14,952 nucleotides of DNA from Hyphomonadaceae bacterium UBA1001 (GCA_002291875.1 DBAV01000123.1:1-14952); one strand, 5' to 3'. Positions 1 through 7,281 are shown, counted from the stretch's first letter. Program-made: numbers and translations. Notes: generated by a model not told the origin, from the letters alone.

Positions 1-188
1 ATGCGGGCATCCCGGCTGCCCGCCGCCTCCAGGACCGCTGCGGCGGAGGCGTGGTGTGCCCGCCCGCTCGCATGATCGTAATCCATGACCGGGTCCACCA
101 CGGCCGCCGCCTTCGTCGCGGGGTCGATCACCAGATAGGTGACGGTGAAGGTGGGTACGTCGAAAAAGGCGATGATCTCGGGGGACAT
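1..188 (-). CDS. MBL-fold metallo-hydrolase, N-terminal fragment (Blh/persulfide-dioxygenase-like)
   Basis: Only the first 62 codons are inside the window; the gene continues past the left edge. It starts at ATG 188, preceded by a GGAG at 195-198 (6-nt spacing). The N-terminus, with FFD at residues 8-10, a Tyr-Leu-Val-Ile-Asp-Pro strand and then Asp-Pro-Val-Met-Asp-Tyr-Asp and a Ser-Gly-Arg, is the usual opening of the beta-lactamase-fold hydrolases encoded with BigR (Blh, persulfide dioxygenase group). These oxidise glutathione persulfide to sulfite. The metal-binding HxHxDH motif would lie to the left and cannot be seen. The gene diverges from a bigR-like regulator across a shared AT-rich control region, the classic arrangement for sulfide-detoxification genes. 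The family call rests on the N-terminus and context only. Confidence 0.75.
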   Translation of the reverse strand, partial: MSPEIIAFFDVPTFTVTYLVIDPATKAAAVVDPVMDYDHASGRAHHASAAAVLEAAGSRDAR

Positions 189-276
189 TTCGGACTCCGG
201 CTCTGTGATCCCTCATATATTAGCTATTGATAAATAAGACAAGCCTGATATATAGCTCGTCGAGGAGGCCATCCGG
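189..276. promoter_or_regulatory. Divergent promoter/operator region of the sulfide-response cluster
   Basis: This is an 88-bp AT-rich island in very GC-rich DNA. Rightward, TTGATA (227-232) and TATATA (249-254) are separated by 16 bp. Leftward, TTGTCT (minus strand of 237-242) and TATATG (minus strand of 214-219) are separated by 17 bp, so the two promoters overlap face to face. A near-direct repeat, CTCATATATTAGCT (212-225) and CTGATATATAGCT (245-257), covers both -10 elements and is a good candidate for BigR-type repressor sites. A strong Shine-Dalgarno GAGGAGG (262-268) precedes the regulator. The rightward transcript would begin around 261, leaving almost no leader before that site. Confidence 0.6.
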
Positions 277-627
277 ATGCGCGAGAGGACCGCACGAACG
301 ACACTGGCGGACATGGCGGAGAAGGCTGCGGAGGCCGCGCGCTTCCTGCGGGGGCTCGGACATGACGGACGGCTGCTGGTTCTTTGCGCCCTCATGGAGG
401 AAGGCGAGGCGCCGGCCGGACGGCTGGTGGCAATCTCGGGGCTTTCCCAGTCCGCCCTTTCCCAGCACCTCGCCATCCTGCGCGAACAGGGTCTGGTCGG
501 GACCCGGCGGGAGGGCACCAGCATCAGTTACCGGATCACCGACACCAAGGTGGCCGCCATTCTCGAGACCCTGCATCAGCTTTTCTGTTCCGATGCAGCC
601 ATTGATGACGAAGGAGAAGGACAATGA
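277..627 (+). CDS. bigR: ArsR-family repressor, BigR/SqrR-type persulfide sensor
   Basis: This is a 116-residue ArsR/SmtB winged-helix protein. The recognition helix is the Ser-Gln-Ser-Ala-Leu-Ser-Gln-His-Leu segment at residues 57-65, followed by the beta-wing (GTRREGTSISYRI, 76-88). Two cysteines, Cys37 and Cys104, stand 67 residues apart, close to the 66-residue spacing of the redox pair in BigR (Cys42/Cys108) and SqrR (Cys41/Cys107). In those proteins a di- or tetrasulfide bridge forms on exposure to persulfide and releases DNA. There is no ArsR metal-binding CVC motif in the DNA-binding helix. ATG 277 follows GAGGAGG with 8-nt spacing. The stop overlaps the next start in an ATGA. It probably represses both directions from the adjoining control region. 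The cysteine match makes the sensor type likely, though the ligand is untested. Confidence 0.85.
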   Translation: MRERTARTTLADMAEKAAEAARFLRGLGHDGRLLVLCALMEEGEAPAGRLVAISGLSQSALSQHLAILREQGLVGTRREGTSISYRITDTKVAAILETLHQLFCSDAAIDDEGEGQ

Positions 628-1139
628 GGACGATTTCGGTGCCAGAGGCTCGTAAACTCATCCAGCAGGGCGCCGTCCTGATCGACGTACGCGAAGCGGA
701 TGAACACGCGCGCGAGCGCATACCCGGCGCTCGCTCGGCCCCGCTGTCAAAGGGCGTCCCGCCCGTTTGCAACGACGTTGCCGTGGTCTTCCACTGCCGG
801 TCGGGAAACCGGACGGCGGCAAGCGCCCACCTGCTGCGCGATGCCGCGGCCGGGGCGGCCTGCGAGGGGTTCCTGCTCGAAGGCGGGCTCGAGGCGTGGA
901 AGGCGGCTGGTCTGGCGGTCGAGGCCGATCGCAAGGCACCGCTGGAGTTGATGCGTCAGGTCCAGATAGCCGCTGGCGGACTCGCGCTGGTGGGCTTTGT
1001 TCTGGGGATGACGGTCGATCCGGCATGGCACGCTGTGAGCGGCTTGGTGGGGGCAGGCCTGCTCTTCGCAGGCGCTTCAGGGTGGTGCGGACTGGCGAAG
1101 GTCCTCGCGGTGATGCCGTGGAACCGCGCGGCCGCCTGA
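624..1139 (+). CDS. Rhodanese-DUF2892 membrane sulfurtransferase (YgaP-like)
   Basis: This 171-residue protein has a rhodanese domain at about residues 1-105, with the DVRE element (21-24) and the active-site loop Cys58-Arg-Ser-Gly-Asn-Arg-Thr, an intact CxxGxR-type sulfur-carrying cysteine. The C-terminal part (about 110-165) has two hydrophobic helices and the Trp-Cys-Gly-Leu...Met-Pro-Trp-Asn-Arg ending typical of DUF2892. This is the YgaP architecture, which places a sulfurtransferase at the cytoplasmic face of the inner membrane. ATG 624 overlaps the regulator's stop (ATGA), so translation is coupled. In this setting it would move sulfane sulfur, for example from thiosulfate or glutathione persulfide, between the divergent hydrolase and downstream acceptors. 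The domain call is firm; the substrate is not known. Confidence 0.85.
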   Translation: MRTISVPEARKLIQQGAVLIDVREADEHARERIPGARSAPLSKGVPPVCNDVAVVFHCRSGNRTAASAHLLRDAAAGAACEGFLLEGGLEAWKAAGLAVEADRKAPLELMRQVQIAAGGLALVGFVLGMTVDPAWHAVSGLVGAGLLFAGASGWCGLAKVLAVMPWNRAAA

Positions 1140-1140
1140 G

Positions 1141-1944
1141 ATGGTTCCCCCCGACCTTCTGCAGTCGCTTGCCGCGCTGGCCTCGGGCGCTGTCATCGGC
1201 GCGATCCTCGGCCTGCTGGGGGCGGGAGGCTCGATCCTCGCGGTACCGCTGCTGGTGTATTTCGTCGGGGTGAGCGATCCCCATACTGCCATCGGCACGG
1301 GGGCTGCCGCAGTGGCGGGCAACGCCCTTCTTGCGCTCTGGCGCCACGCGCGCCGGGGGAATGTCCGCTGGCCGTGCGGGCTGGTGTTCGCGACGGCAGG
1401 GGTCGCGGGCGCTTGGCTGGGAACGCTGCTCGGCAAGGCTGTGGATGGCCGGGCACTTCTGGCCGGATTTGGCGCGGTGATGATTCTCGTGGGGGTGCTG
1501 TCATTGCGCACCAGGAGCGAGCCCGACGCTGCCGTTGCCGTCCGCATGACCCCGGGCAACGCCGCGGTGATGGCGCCGAAGCTCGGGGCGATAGGGTTCG
1601 GGGTCGGCGCCGCGTCGGGCTTTTTCGGCGTTGGTGGCGGCTTTCTGGTGGTCCCCGGTCTGGTGGCGTCGGCAGGGTTGCCGCTGAGTGTCGCCATGGG
1701 CACCTCGCTGGTCGCCGTTTCGGCGTTCGGACTGACGGCGCTGGCCAGTTATGCGGGTTCCGGCCTGGTCGACTGGCCGATCGCTGGGCTGATGACCCTT
1801 GGTGGACTGGGCGGCGCGATCCTGGGCGGGCTGGGGTCACAGGCGCTGGAAACGCGTCGCAGGATGCTTGCGATCGTGTTTTCGGCGGTTCTGGTGGCGA
1901 CTGGACTTTATGTGATCGCCCGAAGTGTGATCGTGCTGGTCTGA
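1141..1944 (+). CDS. TauE/SafE family sulfite/sulfur-anion exporter
   Basis: This is a 267-residue polytopic protein with about eight hydrophobic segments and the internal duplication of the TauE/SafE (DUF81) family. The first copy begins near residue 17 (GAVIGAILGLLGAGGSILAVP), and the second near 151 (GFGVGAASGFFGVGGGFLVVP) ends in the matching Gly-Leu-Val-Asp-Trp. A one-nucleotide gap after the rhodanese stop puts it in the same transcript. The family exports sulfite, sulfoacetate or related anions. Here it would remove sulfite made by persulfide oxidation, a frequent partner of BigR-controlled genes. No signal peptide or extra domain is seen. The specific anion is inferred from context. 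Confidence 0.85.
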   Translation: MVPPDLLQSLAALASGAVIGAILGLLGAGGSILAVPLLVYFVGVSDPHTAIGTGAAAVAGNALLALWRHARRGNVRWPCGLVFATAGVAGAWLGTLLGKAVDGRALLAGFGAVMILVGVLSLRTRSEPDAAVAVRMTPGNAAVMAPKLGAIGFGVGAASGFFGVGGGFLVVPGLVASAGLPLSVAMGTSLVAVSAFGLTALASYAGSGLVDWPIAGLMTLGGLGGAILGGLGSQALETRRRMLAIVFSAVLVATGLYVIARSVIVLV

Positions 1945-1983
1945 AGTCGCCCGCGTCGGACCATCGGCCTGGCAATCGCGATC

Positions 1984-2000
1984 GCGGCCACTCCGGCCGC
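1984..2000. terminator. GC hairpin after the sulfide cluster
   Basis: The arms GCGGCC (1984-1989) and GGCCGC (1995-2000) form a 6-bp stem around a 5-nt loop, 40 nt past the exporter stop. No T-run follows, so it may be a weak or factor-dependent terminator or just GC-rich spacer. Confidence 0.3.
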
Positions 2001-2065
2001 GCCGTTGTACGAACCCCCGCGGCGTCCGGTTGGACAAGCGGGTTGGCCGCCTCTAGGACCTCGCC

Positions 2066-2734
2066 ATGACCCTTCCTGTCCTGACGATCGGCAACAAGAA
2101 CTATTCCTCGTGGTCGATGCGGCCCTGGCTGGCGCTGCACTGGGCCGGCATCGCCTTCACCGAGGAGATGGTGACGCTGGGCGAGGTGGGCGCGCGCCCG
2201 ACCGCGACCCTGCGGGCGGCCAGCCCGTCGGGTCTGGTGCCGGTGCTGGCCCTGCCGAGCGGGACGCCCATCCATGACAGCCTGGCCATTGCGCAATGGG
2301 CCGCCGAAGTGGCCCCCGATGCCGGACTGTGGCCGCAAGAACGGATCGCGCGGGCGCGGACCTGGTCTGCGGTGGCCGAGATGCACTCGGGCTTTGCCGC
2401 CCTGCGCCGCAATCTGCCGATGAACCTGCGCCGGCGCACCGGGCCGCGGACCTGGGACGAGGCGACCCGGGCCGACATCGCGCGCATCTTTGCCCTGTGG
2501 GACGAGCTGAAGGGCGCGATCAACCCCCACGGTCCGTGGCTGAATGGCGCGCGCGCGGGTATCGTGGACGCCTTCTTCGCCCCCGTCGCCACGCGGCTGC
2601 GCACCTATGCCGTGCCGCTCACCCCTGTGGCCGAGGCGTGGAGCGAGACCCTGTTCACCGATCGCGCCTTTGCCGCCTGGGACGCCGCCGCCGCCTGCGA
2701 GACGGCGGTGATCGCCGGCACCGACGCCGCCTGA
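2066..2734 (+). CDS. Glutathione S-transferase family protein
   Basis: This 222-residue protein has a GST fold. The N-terminal thioredoxin-like domain opens with Gly-Asn-Lys-Asn-Tyr-Ser-Ser-Trp-Ser-Met-Arg-Pro-Trp-Leu (residues 9-22), the signature of a bacterial GST subgroup that uses Ser rather than Cys at the active-site helix start. GLVPVL supplies the cis-Pro loop, and Asp-Ser-Leu-Ala-Ile the glutathione gamma-glutamyl contact. The rest is the all-helical C-terminal domain. ATG 2066 follows an AGGAC at 2055-2059. The next gene starts 13 nt downstream, so the two are probably cotranscribed. Substrate is unknown; members of this subgroup are found both in xenobiotic conjugation and in catabolic isomerase roles. 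A link to the sulfide cluster upstream through glutathione persulfide is possible, but nothing in the sequence shows it. Confidence 0.85.
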   Translation: MTLPVLTIGNKNYSSWSMRPWLALHWAGIAFTEEMVTLGEVGARPTATLRAASPSGLVPVLALPSGTPIHDSLAIAQWAAEVAPDAGLWPQERIARARTWSAVAEMHSGFAALRRNLPMNLRRRTGPRTWDEATRADIARIFALWDELKGAINPHGPWLNGARAGIVDAFFAPVATRLRTYAVPLTPVAEAWSETLFTDRAFAAWDAAAACETAVIAGTDAA

Positions 2735-2747
2735 ACGGAGCACCGCC

Positions 2748-3644
2748 ATGACACGCATCGGATTTGTCGGTCTGGGCAATATGGGCGGGCCGATGGCCGC
2801 CTCGCTGGTGCGCGCGGGTCACGTGGTGGTCGCCTTCGACCTGTCCGAGGACCATCTGGCGCGGGCGGTCGAGGCGGGGGCCGCGCGCGCCGGCACCGCG
2901 CCCGAAGCGGCGACGGGGGCCGAGGCCGTGGTCACCATGCTGCCATCGGGTGCGGCGTGCCGCACGGTCTGGGGGGCGCTGTTCCCCACGCTGGCGCCCG
3001 GAACGCTGTGCATCGACTGCTCGACCATCGACGTCGCCACCGCGCGGGCCCTGGCGGATGACGCCGCCGCGCACGGCCTGTCCATGCTGGATGCCCCGGT
3101 GTCGGGCGGCACGGCGGCGGCCGCAGCGGCCAGCCTGACCTTCATGGTCGGGGGAGAGCCAGAGGCCTTCGAACGCGGCCGCCCGCTGCTGGCGGCCATG
3201 GGCAAGGCGGTGATCCACGCCGGTGGGGCGGGCAATGGCCAGGCCGCCAAGATCTGCAACAACATGCTGCTGGGCATCTCGATGATCGGCACGTGCGAGG
3301 CTTTCGTGCTGGCGCGCCGGCTGGGGCTGGATGCGCAGGTGTTCTTTGACATTGCCTCCCGGGCGTCGGGACAGTGCTGGTCGATGACCGCGTATTGCCC
3401 GGTCCCCGGGCCGGTCCCGGCCTCGCCGGCCAACCGCGATTATGCGCCGGGCTTTGCCACCGCGATGATGCTGAAGGACCTGAGGCTGGCCGCAGAGGCG
3501 GCCCACGGATGCGAGGCGAGCGTGCCGCTGGGCGGGCATGCACGCGACCTCTACGAAGCCTTCGCTGCGAATGGAGGGGCGGAATTGGACTTTTCCGCAA
3601 TCATCCATTATCTTGACGCATCCTTGCAGGAGCGGCGTGGATGA
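2748..3644 (+). CDS. mmsB: 3-hydroxyisobutyrate dehydrogenase
   Basis: This 298-residue beta-hydroxyacid dehydrogenase is of normal family length. The Rossmann motif GFVGLGNMGGPM covers residues 5-16, the substrate-binding Asp-Ala-Pro-Val-Ser-Gly-Gly is at 115-121, and the catalytic Lys168 lies in GNGQAAKICNN with the conserved Asn172. These mark the valine-degradation enzyme that oxidises 3-hydroxyisobutyrate to methylmalonate semialdehyde with NAD. ATG 2748 has GGAG 7 nt upstream. It sits between a GST and a sirtuin and overlaps the latter by ATGA. No methylmalonate-semialdehyde dehydrogenase is adjacent, so a related 3-hydroxyacid substrate remains possible. Confidence 0.87.
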   Translation: MTRIGFVGLGNMGGPMAASLVRAGHVVVAFDLSEDHLARAVEAGAARAGTAPEAATGAEAVVTMLPSGAACRTVWGALFPTLAPGTLCIDCSTIDVATARALADDAAAHGLSMLDAPVSGGTAAAAAASLTFMVGGEPEAFERGRPLLAAMGKAVIHAGGAGNGQAAKICNNMLLGISMIGTCEAFVLARRLGLDAQVFFDIASRASGQCWSMTAYCPVPGPVPASPANRDYAPGFATAMMLKDLRLAAEAAHGCEASVPLGGHARDLYEAFAANGGAELDFSAIIHYLDASLQERRG

Positions 3645-4408
3645 GCGAGCATATCTTTGTACTGACGGGCGCGGGCGTGTCGGCCGAATCGGGCCTGGGC
3701 ACCTTTCGCGGCGATGACGGGCTGTGGGTCAGCGGGCGCTTTCTGGACGAGAACGGGCTGCAGCGTGAAATCCGGCTGGAGGAATTGGCCACACCCGAGG
3801 GGTTCCGGGCCAATCCGGCCAGAGTGTGTGCGTTCTATACCGCGCGGCGCGCCAACATGGTGGGCGCCGAACCCAATGCCGCCCATGCGGCTCTGGCGCG
3901 CCTCTCGCGTGAGCTGGCCGCGCGTGGCGGGCGCCTGACGCTGGTGACCCAGAACATCGACACCCTGCACGAGGCTGCGGGATCGCCCGAGGTGATCCAC
4001 ATGCATGGCCGCATCGACCGCACCTTGTGCGCGCACTGCGGTCACGAGCACGATGATTCCGGCGCGCTGTCGGTCGATCGGCCGTGCCCGTCCTGCGGCA
4101 AGTCCGGCGGCCTGCGGCCGGCCGTGGTGTGGTTCGGCGAGATGCCGGTGCAGATGGACCTGATCCAGACGCGCCTGGTGACCGCCGACCGTTTCGTCGC
4201 CATCGGCACGTCGGGGTCGGTCTATCCCGCCAACACCTTTGTCGCCATGGCGGCGCGCGGAAAGATCCCCTGCACCGAGATCAATCTCGACCGCTCGGAC
4301 AATGCCGCCCTGTTTTCCGAACGCCATTACGGCCCGGCATCGGTCGAAGTGCCGGCCTGGGTGGACCGCGTGATCGCAGGGATGGACCACCGCGCCGCGG
4401 CCCGCTGA
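3641..4408 (+). CDS. cobB: NAD-dependent protein deacylase, class III sirtuin (CobB/SIRT5-like)
   Basis: This 255-residue protein has all core sirtuin motifs: Gly-Ala-Gly-Val-Ser-Ala-Glu-Ser-Gly (10-18), Thr-Gln-Asn-Ile-Asp (103-107), catalytic His122 in HMHG, a four-cysteine zinc site (Cys130/133/149/152), and a Gly-Thr-Ser-Gly-Ser NAD loop. Tyr66 and Arg69 form the YxxR pair that in class III sirtuins binds acidic acyl groups, so removal of succinyl or malonyl groups from lysine is likely as well as deacetylation. It starts in an ATGA overlap with the 3-hydroxyisobutyrate dehydrogenase gene. That places a deacylase directly with an enzyme upstream of propionyl/methylmalonyl-CoA metabolism, where such acyl marks arise. 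Identification is firm; the preference is inferred from the motif. Confidence 0.92.
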   Translation: MSEHIFVLTGAGVSAESGLGTFRGDDGLWVSGRFLDENGLQREIRLEELATPEGFRANPARVCAFYTARRANMVGAEPNAAHAALARLSRELAARGGRLTLVTQNIDTLHEAAGSPEVIHMHGRIDRTLCAHCGHEHDDSGALSVDRPCPSCGKSGGLRPAVVWFGEMPVQMDLIQTRLVTADRFVAIGTSGSVYPANTFVAMAARGKIPCTEINLDRSDNAALFSERHYGPASVEVPAWVDRVIAGMDHRAAAR

Positions 4409-4421
4409 CGCCGCCTTTCCT

Positions 4422-4460
4422 CCCTCCGCCCTTCGCGGGGTGGCCCAAAGGGCCGGAGGG
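4422..4460 (+). terminator. Stem-loop downstream of the sirtuin operon
   Basis: CCCTCCGCCC (4422-4431) pairs with GGGCCGGAGGG (4450-4460) with one bulged G, closing an 18-nt loop. It lies 14 nt past the sirtuin stop. There is no U-tract, so it is either a weak terminator or a mobile intergenic palindrome. The rest of 4409-4581 shows no gene. Confidence 0.4.
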
Positions 4461-4526
4461 GGCATCTGTCGCCCTCGCACCGGAGGATGGGTCCGGCGGG
4501 GGCCAGGCTCACACCGGCGCGGGCCG

Positions 4527-4556
4527 TTGACGGCGGCGGCGCGCGGTCCGTAGGGA
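4527..4556 (+). promoter_or_regulatory. Possible promoter of the zinc-finger/transporter operon
   Basis: TTGACG (4527-4532) is a good -35 element. TAGGGA (4551-4556), 18 bp later, is a poor -10. The start codon at 4582 and its AGGAG (4566-4570) follow directly. This is suggestive only. Confidence 0.3.
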
Positions 4557-4581
4557 GAGGCCGTCAGGAGACCCGAGCCCG

Positions 4582-4797
4582 ATGTCCACGCCGACCCTGC
4601 CGCATGGCGGCCGCGAAATCCCGCCCCCGCCCGAGACCATCATCGTCCACACCCGCCGGGTGAAGTGCGATGGGGGTGGCGGCGCGCTGGGCCATCCGGT
4701 GGTGTTCTATGACCTCGGCACGGACGGGGTGGTGGAGTGCCTGTATTGCGACCGTCGCTTTGTCTTCGAGCCCGGCGCCGGTGACGACCATCACTGA
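4582..4797 (+). CDS. CHCC zinc-finger protein (NDUFS6-like)
   Basis: This 71-residue protein has Cys29, His38, Cys53 and Cys56, with the spacing C-x8-H-x14-C-x2-C and the Gly-His-Pro...Cys-x-Tyr-Cys context of the zf-CHCC family. Its mitochondrial relative NDUFS6 is an assembly/accessory subunit of complex I, and alphaproteobacteria carry the free-standing version. ATG 4582 has AGGAG at 4566-4570 (11-nt spacing). The last 17 nt overlap the likely GTG start of the transporter that follows. A role in respiratory complex assembly is inferred from the family, since no nuo genes are in the window. Confidence 0.85.
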   Translation: MSTPTLPHGGREIPPPPETIIVHTRRVKCDGGGGALGHPVVFYDLGTDGVVECLYCDRRFVFEPGAGDDHH

Positions 4798-6247
4798 GGA
4801 CACGGCCGGGGCGCAGGCCGGCCCCACGCGCGTGCAGGTGGTCGGGCTGGTGCTGGGGGTGGTGCTGGCGCTTGGGCTGCAGGCGATGGCACCGCCCGAA
4901 CCCCTCTCGCGCGAGGCGTGGGCGGTGGCATCGCTGGGCCTGCTGATGGCCGTGTGGTGGGTGACCGAGGCGCTGCCCATCCCGGTGACCGGCATGGTGC
5001 CGCTGGTGGCGCTGCCGCTGTTCGCCGGCAAGACCCCGGCCGAGGCGGCCCAGCAATATGCCAACCCGATCCTGCTGCTGTTTCTGGGCGGCTTCCTTCT
5101 GGCGGTGGCCATCGAGAAGTGGGGCCTGTCGCGGCGCATCGCCTATTCCGTCGTGGCCGGCGCAGGGCCGCGCCCCCGCCTGATCGTGGCCGGCTTCATG
5201 GCCGCCACCGCTTTCGTGTCGATGTGGATATCCAACACTGCCACCGCCATGATGATGTTCCCGCTGGCGCTGGCGGTCGCCGCAGCGACCACCCGCGACG
5301 GCGTCGAGGACCGCGCCTTCGCCGCAGCACTGCTGCTGGCGGTGTGCTGGGCGGCCACCATTGGCGGGGTGGCGACGCCGATCGGCTCGCCGACGAACCT
5401 CATCGCCATCGCCTGGCTCGAGGAGCGCGGCATCGAGGTGGCCTTCACCGACTGGATGCAGGTCGGGGTGCCCGTGATGCTGGCCCTGCTGGTGGCGACC
5501 TGGCTGCTGCTGGCGGCGCGGCTGCGCACCGACGCCAGCGAGGGCGAGCGGGCGGCGCAGGCGGTGCGTGCGGAACTGGCGCGGCTGGGGCGTCCCTCGG
5601 GCGCGGAAATCCGGGTCGGGCTGGTCTTCCTGGCCACGGCCGGCCTCTGGGTCGGCCAGCAATGGATCTCTGACCTGCCGGGCCTGTCGGGCGTGGATGA
5701 CATGGCCATCGCCATTGCCGCCGCGCTGGCGCTGTTCCTGATCCCTGCCGGACGGGCGTCTGGCCCGCGCCTGCTGGAATGGGCCGACAGCGTGAAGGTG
5801 CCGTGGGGGCTGATCCTGCTGTTCGGGGGCGGGCTGGCGCTGGCCGATGCCGCCACCGACACCGGGCTGGGGCGGTGGCTGGGCTCGTTCATGGAGGGCG
5901 CGGAGGCACTGCCGCTGGCGCTGGTGCTGCTGGCGCTGGTGCTGCTGATCATCGCGCTGACCGAGTTCGCCTCGAACGTGGCGACCATCTCGATGATGCT
6001 GCCCGTGCTGGGGGCGCTGGCAGCGGCCCTGGGCGTGGCCGATGCGTCGATCGTGGTGCCGGCGGCCATCGCGGCCTCGACCGGATTCATGATGCCGGTC
6101 GGCACCGCCGCCAACGCCATCGCGTATTCCACCGGCAAGGTCACCCAGGCCCAGATGATGCGCAACGGCATCGTGCTGAACCTGGTCGCGGCGGTGATGC
6201 TGGTCCTGGTCGGCCTCTATCTGGCCCCGGCAGTCCTGGGCGGCTGA
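4781..6247 (+). CDS. DASS/SLC13-family anion (di/tricarboxylate or sulfate) transporter
   Basis: From GTG 4781 this is a 488-residue membrane protein with about eleven hydrophobic segments. It carries the two inverted-repeat sodium/substrate motifs of the DASS family, Ser151-Asn-Thr and Ser398-Asn-Val, together with Pro-Ile-Gly-Ser-Pro-Thr-Asn-Leu at 200-207 and a second hairpin-loop Thr-Ala-Ala-Asn-Ala near the C-terminus. These are inner-membrane sodium-coupled importers of succinate, citrate or related dianions. The start is uncertain. The frame stays open upstream inside the zinc-finger gene, GTG 4781 gives the expected length with a 17-nt overlap, and GTG 4832 is an alternative just before the first helix. 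No strong ribosome-binding site marks either, consistent with translational coupling. Confidence 0.85.
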   Translation: MTTITEDTAGAQAGPTRVQVVGLVLGVVLALGLQAMAPPEPLSREAWAVASLGLLMAVWWVTEALPIPVTGMVPLVALPLFAGKTPAEAAQQYANPILLLFLGGFLLAVAIEKWGLSRRIAYSVVAGAGPRPRLIVAGFMAATAFVSMWISNTATAMMMFPLALAVAAATTRDGVEDRAFAAALLLAVCWAATIGGVATPIGSPTNLIAIAWLEERGIEVAFTDWMQVGVPVMLALLVATWLLLAARLRTDASEGERAAQAVRAELARLGRPSGAEIRVGLVFLATAGLWVGQQWISDLPGLSGVDDMAIAIAAALALFLIPAGRASGPRLLEWADSVKVPWGLILLFGGGLALADAATDTGLGRWLGSFMEGAEALPLALVLLALVLLIIALTEFASNVATISMMLPVLGALAAALGVADASIVVPAAIAASTGFMMPVGTAANAIAYSTGKVTQAQMMRNGIVLNLVAAVMLVLVGLYLAPAVLGG

Positions 6248-6275
6248 GCGGGGACCGAACTCTGGGAGGGACATG

Positions 6276-7193
6276 ATGGGCGTGCTGGACGGCAAGGTGG
6301 TGCTGGTCACCGGCGGGGGCAACGGGATCGGGCGCGAGTGTGCGCTGGCGGCCGCGCGCGAGGGGGCAGCGGTGCTGGTCAACGACCTCGGCGGTTCGGT
6401 GGCGGGCGGGGATGCGGGATCGGACGGCCCCGCCGCCACCGTGGCCGCCGAGATCCGCGCCGCCGGCGGGACCGCGATCGCCAACTCGGACAGTGTCACC
6501 GACCTCGAGGCCGTGCGCGCCATGGTCGAACAGGCGCGCGCCGAACTGGGCGGGCTGCATGCGGTCGTCAATCCCGCGGGGATCCTGCGCGACGGCATGT
6601 TCCACAAGATGTCCGAGGCCGACTGGGATGCCGTTATCGACGTGCACCTCAAGGGCGCGTTCAACGTCACCCGCGCCGCCGTCGAGCATTTCCGCACCCA
6701 GAGCGAGGGCAGCTTCGTACTGTTCACCTCGACCTCCGGCCTGATCGGCAATATCGGCCAGTCCAATTACGCGGCGGCCAAGATGGGGGTGGTCGGCCTG
6801 TCACGCATCCTTGCGATGGAGGGTGCGCCCAGGGGTGTGCGCTCGAACGTGATCGCGCCCTTTGCGTGGACCCGCATGATCGCCACCATCCCTGTCACCG
6901 ACGAGGCCCAAGCGGCGCGTGTCGAGCGAATCCGTACCCGCATGCGTGCCGACCAGGTCGCACCGCTGGCGGTCGCCCTGTGCAGCCCGGCCGCGCGTGA
7001 CACTTCGGGGCAGGTCTTCGCCATGCGCGGCAACGAGGTGTTCGTGTTCTCCCAGCCGCGACCGGTGCGCGGCCTGGCGCGCCTGGAGGGTTGGGACGCC
7101 GCCAGCCTGATCGAGCACGCCCTGCCTGCCCTGTCGGGCAGCTATACCGACCTGGGCGCCACGGGCAGCGTGTTCCCGTGGGATCCGGTGTGA
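6276..7193 (+). CDS. SDR oxidoreductase, 17beta-HSD4/(3R)-hydroxyacyl-CoA dehydrogenase-like
   Basis: This 305-residue classical short-chain dehydrogenase has the cofactor loop Thr-Gly-Gly-Gly-Asn-Gly-Ile-Gly at 12-19 and catalytic Ser152, Tyr165 and Lys169. The Val-Asn-Asp-Leu-Gly-Gly at 35-40 and Gly-Ile-Leu-Arg-Asp at 102-106 are typical of the dehydrogenase unit of peroxisomal multifunctional enzyme 2 and its bacterial homologues, which oxidise (3R)-hydroxyacyl-CoAs or steroid side chains with NAD. The usual Asn-Asn-Ala-Gly is Asn-Pro-Ala-Gly here (99-102). ATG 6276 is preferred over the adjacent ATG 6273 because GGAGG (6265-6269) is then 6 nt away. It follows the transporter by 28 nt and may share its transcript. 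The C-terminus runs about 50 residues past a minimal SDR. Substrate is unknown. Confidence 0.85.
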   Translation: MGVLDGKVVLVTGGGNGIGRECALAAAREGAAVLVNDLGGSVAGGDAGSDGPAATVAAEIRAAGGTAIANSDSVTDLEAVRAMVEQARAELGGLHAVVNPAGILRDGMFHKMSEADWDAVIDVHLKGAFNVTRAAVEHFRTQSEGSFVLFTSTSGLIGNIGQSNYAAAKMGVVGLSRILAMEGAPRGVRSNVIAPFAWTRMIATIPVTDEAQAARVERIRTRMRADQVAPLAVALCSPAARDTSGQVFAMRGNEVFVFSQPRPVRGLARLEGWDAASLIEHALPALSGSYTDLGATGSVFPWDPV

Positions 7194-7244
7194 ACATGGG
7201 CACAGCTTGACGCATCCGGTTCGCATCATAGGGGATACATCATG

Positions 7245-7273
7245 TTGAAGTGTCACACGAAGTGTGATACTTG
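7245..7273 (+). promoter_or_regulatory. Promoter/operator of the HigBA-type module
   Basis: The inverted repeat AAGTGTCACAC (7248-7258) and GTGTGATACTT (7262-7272) matches at 10 of 11 arm positions around a 3-nt centre. It overlaps a possible -35 TTGAAG (7245-7250) and -10 GATACT (7266-7271). This is the expected autorepression site for the HigA-type antitoxin. Transcription would begin only a few bases before ATG 7282. Confidence 0.6.
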
Positions 7274-7281
7274 TGCTCGGT

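Noticed and set aside
2030..2059. TTGGAC with TAGGAC 18 bp later as a promoter for the GST operon
   Set aside because: The -10 match is poor and the AGGAC is better explained as the ribosome-binding site of ATG 2066.
4640..6766. 708-codon leftward open frame across the transporter and SDR
   Set aside because: Low-complexity Gln/His/Arg/Gly translation opposite two recognisable genes; a GC-driven shadow.
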